64,000 nt of DNA from Ricordea florida. Lineage: Eukaryota > Cnidaria > Anthozoa > Corallimorpharia > Ricordeidae. A model generated the notes under the pieces. The model saw nothing but the letters and a program-made list of their open reading frames with translations. It did no database searches and had not been told where the DNA came from. Made by a program: the position numbers and the translations under genes. The stretch spans positions 14,298,258-14,362,257 of the forward strand of contig OX453280.1 in NCBI GenBank assembly GCA_949710005.1, given 5' to 3'. Positions 13,428-26,272 of this stretch are shown here, one piece after another; within the stretch, counting starts at the first letter, position 1; every line of letters starts with the position of its first letter.

Positions 13428-16400
13428 ATATATAAATAGACCAATCAGATAAGCTCAAAAGCAAGATAAATAAATACATAGGTTAATCCGGTAAATAAAT
13501 AAAGAAATAAAATAAACATATATGTTAATCAAGTACATAAGTAGGCAAACAAGATAAACCCATCACCCAATCAGGTAAATAGATAGGCTAATTAAGCAAA
13601 TACATAGGCTAATTAAACAAATAGATAAACTAATTCGGCAAATATATAGTCGTATTAAGGAAATAGTGGAAATATCAATGGGCCAGTTAGTGAAACCCAT
13701 CAGATAACCGGGTAGATAGATAGACTAATTTGGAAAACACAAAGGCTAATTAGATAAGCCAATTAGGGAAATATATAGTCTAATCAGGTAAATAGTTAGG
13801 CTAGAAATAGTTAGGCTGAAGTAGGTAGATACATAGGCTAATCTGGTAAGTAGATAGGCTAAATATAAGCATATATGATTATTAAGTAATTACATAGGTT
13901 AATCAGGTAAAGTTAGCAGGCCTTAAATTAAATAGACAGGGCAACGGGCAAATGCATCGGTTAATAAGGTAAAAAAATAAACTAATAATGTAAATATATA
14001 GCCTAATCAGATATATAAATAGGCTTATTAAATAAAACCCATCAGGCAATCAGGTAAATAGATGGGCTACTTATGCAACAACATAGACTAATCAGATAAA
14101 TAGATAAACGTATTAGATAAATATATAATCTAATTAGGTAAATAGATAAGTTACGCCGGTCTGTAACTTGGCCAATCAGGTAAACCCGACAGCCAAATAA
14201 GAAAATACATAGGCTAATCAAGTGTAAAGATGAACTTAATAGGTAAATTTATAGGCTAATCAGGTAATTAGATAGGATAGTTAGGCAAAGACATAGGCTT
14301 ATTAGATATATAGGTTAACTAAATAGAAAGGTATATAGTCTAATGAAGTGAATAGTTAGGCTAAACATGTATATAAATAGGCCATTCAAGTAAAGCCAGT
14401 TAGGTGAACCCATCAGACAATCGTGTAAATGGATAGACTAGTTAGGAAAAGACACAGGCTAATTAGATAATCCAATTAGGGAGATATATAGTCTAATTAG
14501 CTAAATAGTTAGGCGAATCAGGTATATCAATGGGCAACTCAGGTGAACCCATCAGAAAATAAGGTAAAGAGGTACACTAATTAGGCAGAGACATGGCTAA
14601 TTAAATACATAGATAAGCCAATTAGGGAAATATATAGTCGAATCAGGTGAATAGTTAGGCTAAAAAGATATATAAATAGGGCAATCAGGTAAACCCATAA
14701 GCTAAATAGGTAGATACATAGACTAATCAGGTAAATACAGACACTAATTAACTAAGCATATATGCTAATTAAGCACAAACATAGCTTAATCAGGTAGATA
14801 TATTAGGCAATCAGGTAAGTTGATAAAACAATTTGGAAAACACGAAGGGTAATCAGATAAATAGATAATTAGTAATAACAATAGTAATTAGGTAAATACA
14901 TAAGCTAATCAGATATATAAATAGGCTACCTAAAAAAACCATCAGGCAATTAGGTAAATAGATGGGCTAGTTAGGCCAGGACAGAGGCTAATCAGATGAA
15001 TAGAGAAGCTAATTAGGAAAATATATAGTCTAATCAGGTAAATAAATAGGTTAAACCTGTCTGTAACTAGGCCAATCAGGTAAACCAGACAGCCAAATAA
15101 GAAAATAGATAGGATAATCAAGTGAATACATAGACTGATCAAATAAGGATATATGTAAATTAAATAGATACATATGTTCATTAGGTAAAGTCATCAGGTA
15201 ATCAAATAAATAGATACGCCAATTCAGCAAATACACAGGTAATCAATTAATTACATAAACTAATTAGGTAAATATATAGGCTAATCAGGTAAATAGATAG
15301 GCTAGTTAGGCAAGGACATAGGCTAGTTAGATATATTGGTAAATTAATTAGGAACGTTTATAGTCTAATAAGGTGAATAGTTAAGCTAAAAAGGTATATA
15401 AATAGGGATATCAGGTATACCCATCAGCCAAATAGGTAGATACATACGCCAATCAGGTAAATATATACACTATTTAACTACGCATATATGCTAATTAAGT
15501 ACAAACATAGCTTAGACAGGTAAAGTTATTAGGCAATCAGATAAGTAGATAGAACAATTAGGCAAATACATAGGGTAATCAGATAAATAGATAAACTAAT
15601 TAGGTAATTACATAGTCTTGTCAAGTAAATAGAAAAACCAATGAGCAAATGTATACGATACTCAGATGAAAAGATAAACTAATTATTTATATATAGGCTT
15701 ATCAGGTAGATAGATAGGCTAATCAGATATGTAAATAGGCTACTTAGGCACAGCTAACAGGCAATCAGGTAAATAGATAGGCTAATTAGGCAGAGATAAG
15801 GTAATAAGAGAAATAGATAAAGTAATTAGGTAAATATATACAGTAATCAAATAAGCATATATGCTAATCAAGTAGATACATAGGTTAATTAAGTAAAGTT
15901 ATAATTCAATCAGATAAATAGATAGGCTAATTAATAAAATACATAGCTTAATTAGATAGATAGATAAAGTAGTTAGATCAATATATAATCTAATCAGTTA
16001 AGGGAATCAGGGAATCAGGTAATGATATCTGCTAATGATGTAAATACTATGGCAAAACTAGGAAGGCTCATCAGGGAAACAGCTAAAGAAAGAGGCTAAT
16101 TAGGCATAAGCTAATAAGACATAGGCTAATTAGATAAATAGATAAACTAATTAGATAAATATCTTATGTAATCAGGTATATAGATATGCTAAATGGGTAT
16201 ATAAATATGTCAGTCAGATAAACCCAACAGTCAAATAAATAAGTACATAGGCTAATCAGGTAAATACATAGTTTAATCAAATAAGTATATATTCTAATGT
16301 AGTACATACATAGGCTTACTAGATAAACTCATGTGGCAATCAGAAGAATAGATAGGCCAATTACGCAAATACATTACCTAATTAGATAGATAGATAAAGT

Positions 16401-19400
16401 AATTAGGTCAATATATAATCTTATCAGATAAATAGATTGATTAGGCAGGTATATATAAATAGGCTTATCAGGTAAATCCAACAGTCAAATTGGTAGATAC
16501 ATACTCTAGTCTGTTAAATACATAGACTAATTAAATAAGCATATATGCTAATCAAGTACTTACATAGGTGATCTGCTAATCAATGCCATCATAGGCCACT
16601 CAGGTAATTCCATCAGCCAAAGTAGGTAAGCTCATCATTGAAACAGCTAATTAAATAGGCTAATTAGCCAAATACATAGGCTAATCAGATAAATAGATGA
16701 ACTAGTTAGGATAATATATAATATAATCAGGTAAATAGGCTAATTAGGTATATAAATGGGCCAACAAGGTAAACCCATAAGGCAATCAGGTAAATAGATA
16801 GGCTAATTAGGCAAAGACATAGGCTAATTAGATAAAAAGATAAACTAGTTAGATAAATATATAATGTAATCAGGTAAATAGATAGGCCAAACAGGTATAT
16901 AAATAGGTCAATCAAATAAACCCAACAGCCAAATAAATAGGTACATAGGCTAACCAGGTAAATACATGGTTTAATCAAATAAGCATATATGCTAATATAG
17001 TACATACATAGGCTAACTAGATAAACTTATCGGGCAATCAGAAGAGTAGATAGGCTAATTACGCAAATATATAGGGTAATTACTTGAATAGATAAACCAA
17101 TTAGGGGAAATATATACTTTAGTCAGGGAAATAGTTGGTACTCTAAGGTATATAATGGGGCCATTCAGGTAAACACATCAGGATATTAGAAAAATAGATA
17201 GGGTAATTAGACAAGTACATAAGATAAATTATTAACTAGATACCTAATTAGATAAATATATAATCTAATCACTTATAGAGATAGGCTTAACAGGTATATA
17301 AATGGGCCAATCAGATAAACCCAACAGACAAATAGATAGGTACGTAGGCTAATCAGGTAAATACATAGACTAATTAAATAAGCTTCTATGCTTATAATGT
17401 ACATACATAGGTTAATCAATTGAGCCCACCAGGTATTCAGGTAATTAAATAGCCTAATTAGCTAATTAATTGTCTATTTAAATAATTAGATAAACTAATT
17501 ACGTTAATTTATAGTCTAACTAAGCAAATACGTGTCTTATTCTAGGTAAATACATAAGCCAATCAAGTAGATACATAGGTTAATCATTTAAACCTATCAG
17601 CCAATAAGGTAGATGGATAGACTAATGATTTAAATACAATAACTGAATAGATAAATAGAAAAACTAACAGGTAAATTTTTGTACTAATTAGGTAAATAGA
17701 TAGGCTAATCAGATATATAAATAGGCCAATCAGGCAGGTCCATCAGCCAATTGGGTCGATAAATCGGCTAATCAGGTAAATACATAGACTAATCAAATAA
17801 GCAAATATTCTAATTAAGTGCAATTTTAGGTTAATCAGGTACAGTTATCAGGCATTCAGGTAAGTAGATAGGCCAATTACGCAAATATTAGATAGATAGA
17901 TAGATAAAGTAATTAAGAAAATATACAGGCTAATCAGGTATACAAATAGGCCAATAAGGTTAAATTAACAGCCAAATAGGTAGATAAATAAAGTAAACAG
18001 GTAAACACATACACTACTCAAGTACATACATAGGTTAATCAGGTAAATTTATCAGGCAATCAGGTAAAGAGGTAGGCTAATTAGGCAACCAGATAAGGTA
18101 ATAAGAAAAATAGATAAACTAATTAGGTAAATATATGCAGTAATCAAATAAGCATACATGCCAATTAAGTAGATACATAGCTTAATTATGTAAAGGTATT
18201 ATGCAATCAGATAAATAGATAGGCCAATAAATAAAACACATAGGCTAATTAGATAGATAGATAAAGTAATTAGATCGATATATAATCTAATCAGTTAAAT
18301 AGATTGATTAAGCAGGTATTTATAAATAGGCCAATCAGATAAACCAAACAGTCAAATAATTAGGTACATAGGCTAATCAGGTAAATAAATGGTTTAATAA
18401 AATAAGCATATATGCTAATATAGTACATACATAGGCTAACTAGATAAACTCATCGGGCAATCAGAAGAATAGATAGACTAATTACGCAAATACATAGACT
18501 AATTACATGAATAGATAAAGTAATTAGGGAAATATATAGTTAAGTCAGGTAAATAAATAGGACTCTCACGTATATAGTTGGGCCATTCAGGTAAACACAA
18601 CAGGGTATCAGGTGAATAGATAGGTTAATTAGACAAAGACATAGGCTAATTAATTAACTAGATAGCTAATTACATAAATATATAATGTAATCACTTAAAA
18701 AGATAGGCTTAACAGGTATATAAATGGCCAATCAGATAAACCCAATAGCCAAATAATTAGATGCATAAGCTAAACAGGTAAATAGGAAACACTAATGAAA
18801 TAAGAATATATCCTACTCAAGAACATACATAGGTTACTTAGGAAATATGGTAAATAGATAGACCAAGTTAGTCAAATACATGGGCTAACCAGATAAATAG
18901 ACAAACTAATTAGGTAAATATAAGGGCTAATAAGGTAAATACATGGGCTAATTAGATAAAAAGATAAACTAATTAGGTAAATATAAAGTGTAATCAGGGA
19001 GAAAGCTAGGCTAATAGGGAATATAAATGGGCTAATAAGGTAAACCAATCAGGCAATCAGGTAAATAGATAGGCTAATTAGGCGAAGACATAGGCTAATC
19101 AGATAAATACATAAAGTAATTAGGTAAATACATAGGCTAATCAGAGCGGATAGGCTAATCCTCTGAATATTTAGGCTAATAAGGTAAACACGTCAGCTAA
19201 TAAAGGGCATCATAGGCCAGTCAGGTGACTCCAGGAAATCAGGTAGACACATAGGCTAATCGGGTAAGCATAGCGGCTAATCAAGTAAATAAGTAGGCTA
19301 ACTAGATAAACCCATCAAGCAATCTGTCAAATAGGTAGTCTAATCAGATAAATAGATTAATTAATCAGGTAACTATATAGGCTAATCAGATAAATACTTA

Positions 19401-19549
19401 CGCTAACCAGGTATATAAAAGGCCCGATAGCGTAAATAAATGAAATAATTAGGCAAACACATGGCCTAATTAGATAAATAGATAATCTAACTAGATAAAT
19501 ATGTAATCCAATGAGATAAGGAAATACGCTAAATAGGTATATTAATAGA
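13428..19549 (-). repeat. Satellite B, block B1, left arm, higher-order copy L1
   Basis: AT-rich tandem array of a diverged 21-bp monomer with the core GGCTAATCAGG flanked by AAATAGATA-type sequence. Strand is given as - because the open 7-residue frame (Leu-Ile-Ser-Leu-Ser-Ile-Tyr type) reads that way. A motif close to the palindrome AGCATATATGCT recurs at irregular steps of roughly 260-440 bp (occasionally about double that), which suggests an intermediate unit of about 17-18 monomers. The whole stretch is one copy of a 6.1-6.5 kb higher-order repeat; the next copy starts at 19550 with the same CCAATCAGATAAGC. Open frames of 61-92 codons here are artefacts. I see no gene. Confidence 0.88.
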
Positions 19550-22500
19550 CCAATCAGATAAGCCCAAAAGCAAAATAAATAAATACATAGGTTAATCCGG
19601 TAAATAAATAAAGAAATAAAATAAACATATATGTTAATCAAGTACATAAATAGGCAAACTAGATAAACCCATCACGCAATCAGGTAAATAGATAGGCTAA
19701 TTAGGCAAATACATAGACTAATTAAACAAATAGATAAACTAATTCGGGAAATATATAGTCTTATCAGGTAAATAGTTAGGCTAATGAGTAATATCAATGG
19801 GCCAGTTAGTGAAACCCATCAGATAATCGGGTAGATAGATAGACTAATTTGGCAAAGACACAGGCTAATTAGATAAGCCAATGAGGGAGATATATAGTCT
19901 AATCAGGTAAATAGTTAGGCGAATCAGGTATATTATTGGGCAATTCAGGTAAGCCCATCAGACAATCAGGTAAACAGGTTAAAAATGTACACTAATTAGG
20001 CAAAGACATGGCTAATTAAATACATAGATAAGCCAATTAGGGAAATAGTTAGTCTAATCAGGTAAATAGTTAAGCTAGAAATAGTTAGGCTAAAAATAGG
20101 TAGATACATAGGCTAATCTGCTAAGTAGATAGGCTAAAATAAGCATATATGCTTATTAAGTAATTACATAGGTTAATCAGGAAAAGTTATCAGGCATTTA
20201 ATTAAATAGACAGGGCAATAGGCAAATGCATCGGTTAATAAGGTAAAAAGATAAACTAATAATGTAAATATATAGGCTAATCAGATATATAAATAGGCTT
20301 ATTAAATAAAACCCATCAGGCAATTAGGTAAATAGATGGGCTAGTTATGCAACAACATAGACTAATCAGATAAATAGATAAACGTATTAGATAAATATAT
20401 AATCTAATTAGGTAAATAGATAAGTTAAGCCGGTCTGTAACTTGGCCAATCAGGTAAACCCGACAGCCAAATAAGAAAATACATAGGCTAATCAAGTGAA
20501 AAGATGAACTTAATAGGTAAATTTATAGGCTAATCAAGTAAATAGATAGGCTAGTTAGGCAAAGACATAGGCTTATTAGATATATAGGTAAACTAATTAG
20601 AAAGGTATATAGTCTAATGAAGTGAATAGTTAGGCTAAACATGTATATAAATAGGCCATTCAAGTAAACCCAGTTAGGTGAACCCATCAGACAATCGTGT
20701 AAATGGATAGACTAATTAGGAAAAGACACAGGCTAATTAGATAATCCAATTAGGGAGATATATAGTCTAATTAGCTAAATAGTTAGGCGAATCAGGTATA
20801 TCAATGGGCAACTCAGGTGAACCCATCAGAAAATAAGGTAAGGAGGTACACTAATTAGGCAGAGACATGGCTAATTATATACATAGATAAGCCAATTAGG
20901 GAAATATATAGTCGAATCAGGTGAATACTTAGGCTAAAAAAATATATAAATAGGGCAATTAGGCAAACCCATAAGCTAAATAGGTAGATACATAGACTAA
21001 TCAGGTAAATACAGACACTAATTAACTAAGCATATATGCTAATTAAGCACAAACATAGCTTAATCAGGTAGATATATTAGGCAATCAGGTAAGTTGATAA
21101 AACAATTTAAAAAACACGAAGGGTAATCAAATAAATAGATAATTAGTAATAACAATAGTAATTAGGTAAATACATAAGCTAATCACATATATAAATAGGC
21201 TACCTAAAAAAACCATCAGGCAATTAGGTAAATAGATGGGCTAGTTAGGCCAGGACAGAGGCTAATCAGATGAATAGAGAAACTAGTTAGGAAAATATAT
21301 AGTCTAATCAGGTAAATAAATAGGTTAAACCTGTCTGTAACTAGGCCAATCAGGTAAACCAGACAGCCAAATAAGAAAATAGATAGGCTAATCAAGTGAA
21401 TACATAGACTGATCAAATAAGGATATATGGAAATTAAATAGATACATATGTTCATTAGGTAAAGTCATCAGGTAATCAAATAAATAGATACGCCAATTCA
21501 GCAAATACATCAGGTAATCAATTAAATAGATAAACTAATTAGGTAAATATATAGGCTAATCAGGTAAATAGATACGCTAGTTAGGCAAGGACATAGGCTA
21601 GTTAGATATATTGGTAAATTAATTAGGAACGTTTATAGTCTAATAAGGTGAATGGTTAAGCTAAAAAGGTATATAAATAGGGATATCAGGTATACCCATC
21701 AGCCAAATAGGTAGATATATACGCCAATCAGGTAAATATATACACTATTTAACTACGCATATATGCTAATTAAGTACAAACATAGCTTAGACAGGTAAAG
21801 TTATTAGGCAATCAGATACGTAGATAGAACAATTAGGCAAATACATAGGGTAATCAGATAAATAGATAAACTAATTAGGTAATTACATAGTCTTATCAAG
21901 TAAATAGAGAAACCAATAAGCAAATGTATACGATACTCAGATACAAAGATAAACTAATTATTTATATATAGGCTTATCAGGTAGATAGATAGGCTAATCA
22001 GATATGTAAATAGGCTACTTAGGCACAGCTAACAGGCAATCAGGTAAATAGATAGGCTAATTAGGCAGAGATAAGGTAATAAGAGAAATAGATAAAGTAA
22101 TTAGGTAAATATATACAGTAATCAAATAAGCATATATGCTAATCAAGTAGATACATAGGTTAATTACGTAAAGTTATAATTCAATCAGATAAATAGATAG
22201 GCTAATTAATAAAATACATAGGTTAATTAGATAGATAGATAAAGTAATTAGATTAATATATAATCTAATCAGTTAAGGGAATCAGGGAATCAGGTAATCA
22301 TATCTGCTAATGATGTAAATACTAAGGCAAACTAGGAAAGCTCATCAGGCAAACAGCTAAAGAAACAGGCTAATTAGGCAAATACATAGGCTAATCAGAT
22401 ATATATATAAACTAATTAGGAAAATACATAATGTAATCAGCTAAATAGGCTAATTAGGTATATAAATGGGCCAATAAGAAAAAGCCATCAGGCAATCAGC

Positions 22501-23865
22501 TAAATAGATAGGCTAATTAGGCATAAGCTAATAAGACATAGGCTAATTAGATAAATAGATAAACTAATTAGATAAATATCTTATGTAATCAGGTAAATAG
22601 ATAGGCTAAATGGGTATATAAGTAGGCCAGTCAGATAAACCCAACAGTCAAATAAATAGGTACATAGGCTAATCAGGTAAATACATAGTTTAATCAAATA
22701 AGTATATATGCTAATATAGTACATACATAGGCTTACTAGATAAACTCATGTGGCAATCAGAAGAATAGATAGGCCAATTACGCAAATACATTACCTAATT
22801 AGATAGATAGATAAAGTAATTAGGTCAATATATAATCTTATCAGATAAATAGATTGATTAGGCAGGTATATATAAATAGGCTTATCAGGTAAATCCAACA
22901 GTTAAATTGGTAGATACATGCTCTAATCTGTTAAGTACATAGACTAATTAAATAAGCATATATGCTAATAGAGTACTTACATAGGTGATCTGCTAATCAA
23001 TGCCATCATAGGCCACTCATGTAAATCCATCAGCCAAAGTACGTAAGCTCATCATTGAAACAGCTAATTAAATAGGCTAATTAGCCAAATACATAGGCTA
23101 ATCAGATAAATAGATGAACTAGTTAGGAAAATATATAATATAATCAGGTAAATAGGCTAATTAGGTATATAAATGGGCCAACAAGGTAAACCCATAAGGC
23201 AATCAGGTAAAAAGATAGGCTAATTAGGCAAAGACATAGGCTAATTAGATAAAAAGATAAACTAGTTAGATAAATATATAATGTAATCAGGTAAATAGAT
23301 AGGCCAAACAGGTATATAAATAGGTCAATCAAATAAACCCAACAGCCAAAGAAATAGGTACATAGGCTAACCAGGTAAATACATGTTTTAATCAAATAAG
23401 TATATATGCTAATATAGTACATACATAGGCTAACTAGATAAACTTATCGGACAATCAGAAGAGTAGATAGGCTAATTACGCAAATATATAGGGTAATTAC
23501 TTGAATAGATAAACTAACTGGGGGAAATATATAGTTTAATCAGGGAAATAGTTGGGACTCTAAGGTATATAATGGGGCCATTCAGGTAAACACATCAGGA
23601 TATTAGGTAAATAGATAGGGTAATTAGACAAGTACATAGGCTAATTAATTAACTAGATACCTAATTAGATAAATATATAATCTGATCACTTATAGAGATA
23701 GGCTTAACAGGTATATAAATGGGCCAATCAGATAAACCCAAGAGACAAATACATAGGTACGTAGGCTAATAAGGTAAATACATAGACTAATTAAATAAGC
23801 ATATATCCTTATCAAGTACATACATAGGTTAATCAAGTGAGCCAACCAGGTAGTCAGGTAATTAA
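19550..23865 (-). repeat. Satellite B, block B1, left arm, partial higher-order copy L2
   Basis: Second, incomplete copy of the 6.1-6.5 kb unit. Landmarks of L1 return at offsets of 6109 (start), 6274 (14942 to 21216) and 6417 (16727 to 23144), so small indels have accumulated. Identity to L1 is visibly lower than that between the two right-arm copies. The copy is cut short at the inversion junction. It is present again, inverted and closely collinear, at 51450-55529: paired coordinates sum to 75304 at three separate landmarks. Confidence 0.85.
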
Positions 23866-23893
23866 ATAGCCTAATTAGCAAATTAATTACCTG
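23855..23893. repeat. B1 inversion junction (mirror centre)
   Basis: CAGGTAATTAA (23855-23865) and TTAATTACCTG (23883-23893) face each other across 17 bp. Left of it the 21-bp monomer reads GGCTAATCAGG, right of it CCTGATTAGCC. The arms do not mirror each other at the centre. The right side starts as the reverse complement of the sequence near 18775, so this is a breakpoint join rather than a simple snap-back. The same join, reverse-complemented, is at 51411-51449. Confidence 0.85.
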
Positions 23894-25395
23894 TTTAGCT
23901 TATGCATCTACCTATTTGGCTGTTGGGTTTATCTGATTGGCCATTTATATACCTGTTAAGCCTATCTTTTTAAGTGATTACATTATATATTTATGTAATT
24001 AGCTATCTAGTTAATTAATTAGCCTATGTCTTTGTCTAATTAACCTATCTATTCACCTGATACCCTGTTGTGTTTACCTGAATGGCCCAACTATATACGT
24101 GAGAGTCCTATTTATTTACCTGACTTAACTATATATTTCCCTAATTACTTTATCTATTCATGTAATTAGTCTATGTATTTGCGTAATTAGTCTATCTATT
24201 CTTCTGATTGCCCGATGAGTTTATCTAGTTAGCCTATGTATGTACTATATTAGCATATATGCTTATTTTATTAAACCATTTATTTACCTGATTAGCCTAT
24301 GTACCTAATTATTTGACTGTTTGGTTTATCTGATTGGCCTATTTATAAATACCTGCTTAATCAATCTATTTAACTGATTAGATTATATATCGATCTAATT
24401 ACTTTATCTATCTATCTAATTAGCCTATGTGTTTTATTTATTGGCCTATCTATTTATCTGATTGCATAATACCTTTACATAATTAAGCTATGTATCTACT
24501 TAATTGGCATGTATGCTTATTTGATTACTGCATATATTTACCTAATTAGTTTATCTATTTTTCTTATTACCTTATCTGGTTGCCTAATTAGCCTACCTCT
24601 TTACCTGATTGCCTGATAAATTTACCTGATTAACCTATGTATGTACTTGAGTAGTGTATGTGTTTACCTGTTTACTTTATTTATCTACCTATTTGGCTGT
24701 TAATTTAACCTTATTGGCCTATTTGTATACCTGATTAGCCTGTATATTTTCTTAATTACTTTATCTATCTATCTATCTAATATTTGCGTAATTGGCCTAT
24801 CTACTTACCTGAATGCCTGATAACTGTACCTGATTAACCTAAAATTGCACTTAATTAGAATATTTGCTTATTTGATTAGTCTATGTATTTACCTGATTAG
24901 CCGATTTATCGACCCAATTGGCTGATGGACCTGCCTGATTGGCCTATTTATATATCTGATTAGCCTATCTATTTACCTAATTAGTACAAAAATTTACCTG
25001 TTAGTTTTTCTATTTATCTATTCAGTTATTGTATTTAAATCATTAGTCTATCCATCTACCTTATTGGCTGATAGGTTTAAATGATTAACCTATGTATCTA
25101 CTTGATTGGCTTATGTATTTACCTAGAATAAGACACGTATTTGCTTAGTTAGACTATAAATTAACGTAATTAGTTTATCTAATTATTTAAATAGACAATT
25201 AATTAGCTAATTAGGCTATTTAATTACCTGAATACCTGGTGGGCTCAATTGATTAACCTATGTATGTACATTATAAGCATAGAAGCTTATTTAATTAGTC
25301 TATGTATTTACCTGATTAGCCTACGTACCTATCTATTTGTCTGTTGGGTTTATCTGATTGGCCCATTTATATACCTGTTAAGCCTATCTCTATAA

Positions 25396-25470
25396 GTAAT
25401 CTATCTAGTTAATCTATCTAGTTAATCTATCTAATCTATCTAATCTATCTAGTTAAACTATCTAGTTAAT
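25396..25470 (+). repeat. ATCT-rich microsatellite expansion in R1
   Basis: A run of AATCTATCTAGTT and AATCTATCTA units expands a spot that in other copies (near 17225-17290, 23650-23700 and 51610-51660) is an ordinary pair of 21-bp monomers. The same expansion is in R2 at 31876-31950, so it predates the R1/R2 duplication. Confidence 0.75.
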
Positions 25471-26147
25471 TAATTAGCCTATGTACTTGTCTAATTACCC
25501 TATCTATTTACCTAATATCCTGATGTGTTTACCTGAATGGCCCCATTATATACCTTAGAGTCCCAACTATTTCCCTGATTAAACTATATATTTCCCCCAG
25601 TTAGTTTATCTATTCAAGTAATTACCCTATATATTTGCGTAATTAGCCTATCTACTCTTCTGATTGCCCGATAAGTTTATCTAGTTAGCCTATATATGTA
25701 CTACATTAGCATATATGCTTATTTGATTAAACCATGTATTTACCTGGTTAGACTATGTACCTATTTATTTGGCTGTTGGGTTTATTTGATTGACCTATTT
25801 ATATACCTGTTTGGCCTATCTATTTACCTGATTACATTATATATTTATCTAACTAGTTTATCTTTTTATCTAATTAGCCTATGTCTTTGCCTAATTAGCC
25901 TATCTATTTACCTGATTGCCTTATGGGTTTACCTTGTTGGCCCATTTATATACCTAATTAGCCTATTTACCTGATTATATTATATATTTTCCTAACTAGT
26001 TCATCTATTTATCTGATTAGCCTATGTATTTGGCTAATTAGCCTATTTAATTAGCTGTTTCAATGATGAGCTTACGTACTTTGGCTGATGGAATTACCTG
26101 AGTGGCCTATAATGGGATTGATTAGCAGATCACCTATGTAAGTACTT

Positions 26148-26272
26148 GATTAGCATATATGCTTATTTAATTAGTCTATGTACTTAACAGATTAGAGCAT
26201 GTATCTAATAATTTGACTATTGGATTTACCTGTTAAGTACATAGACTAATTAAATAAGGATATATGCTAATC
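26148..26272. repeat. 43-bp foldback hairpin in R1
   Basis: Positions 26148-26190 and 26230-26272 are reverse complements over 43 bp with one mismatch (near 26259), separated by 39 nt. The homologous place near 52335-52445 has the first arm but an ordinary monomer instead of the second. The second arm thus looks like a templated inverted insertion. Confidence 0.8.

Noticed and set aside
11804..13444. 546-codon open frame on the - strand and similar long Val-, Thr- or Leu-rich frames throughout satellite A
   Set aside because: Pure consequence of a 9-bp period; equally long frames occur on the other strand and in other phases, with no protein-like composition.
16727..17005. Tyr-Leu-Ile-rich frames of 79-100 codons in satellite B resembling membrane proteins
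   Set aside because: The 21-bp period gives a 7-residue repeat; the frames start and stop where monomer indels occur and mirror in both arms.
13441..23865. TTAGGC occurrences suggesting a telomere repeat
   Set aside because: TTAGGC is only part of variant 21-bp monomers and never occurs in tandem.
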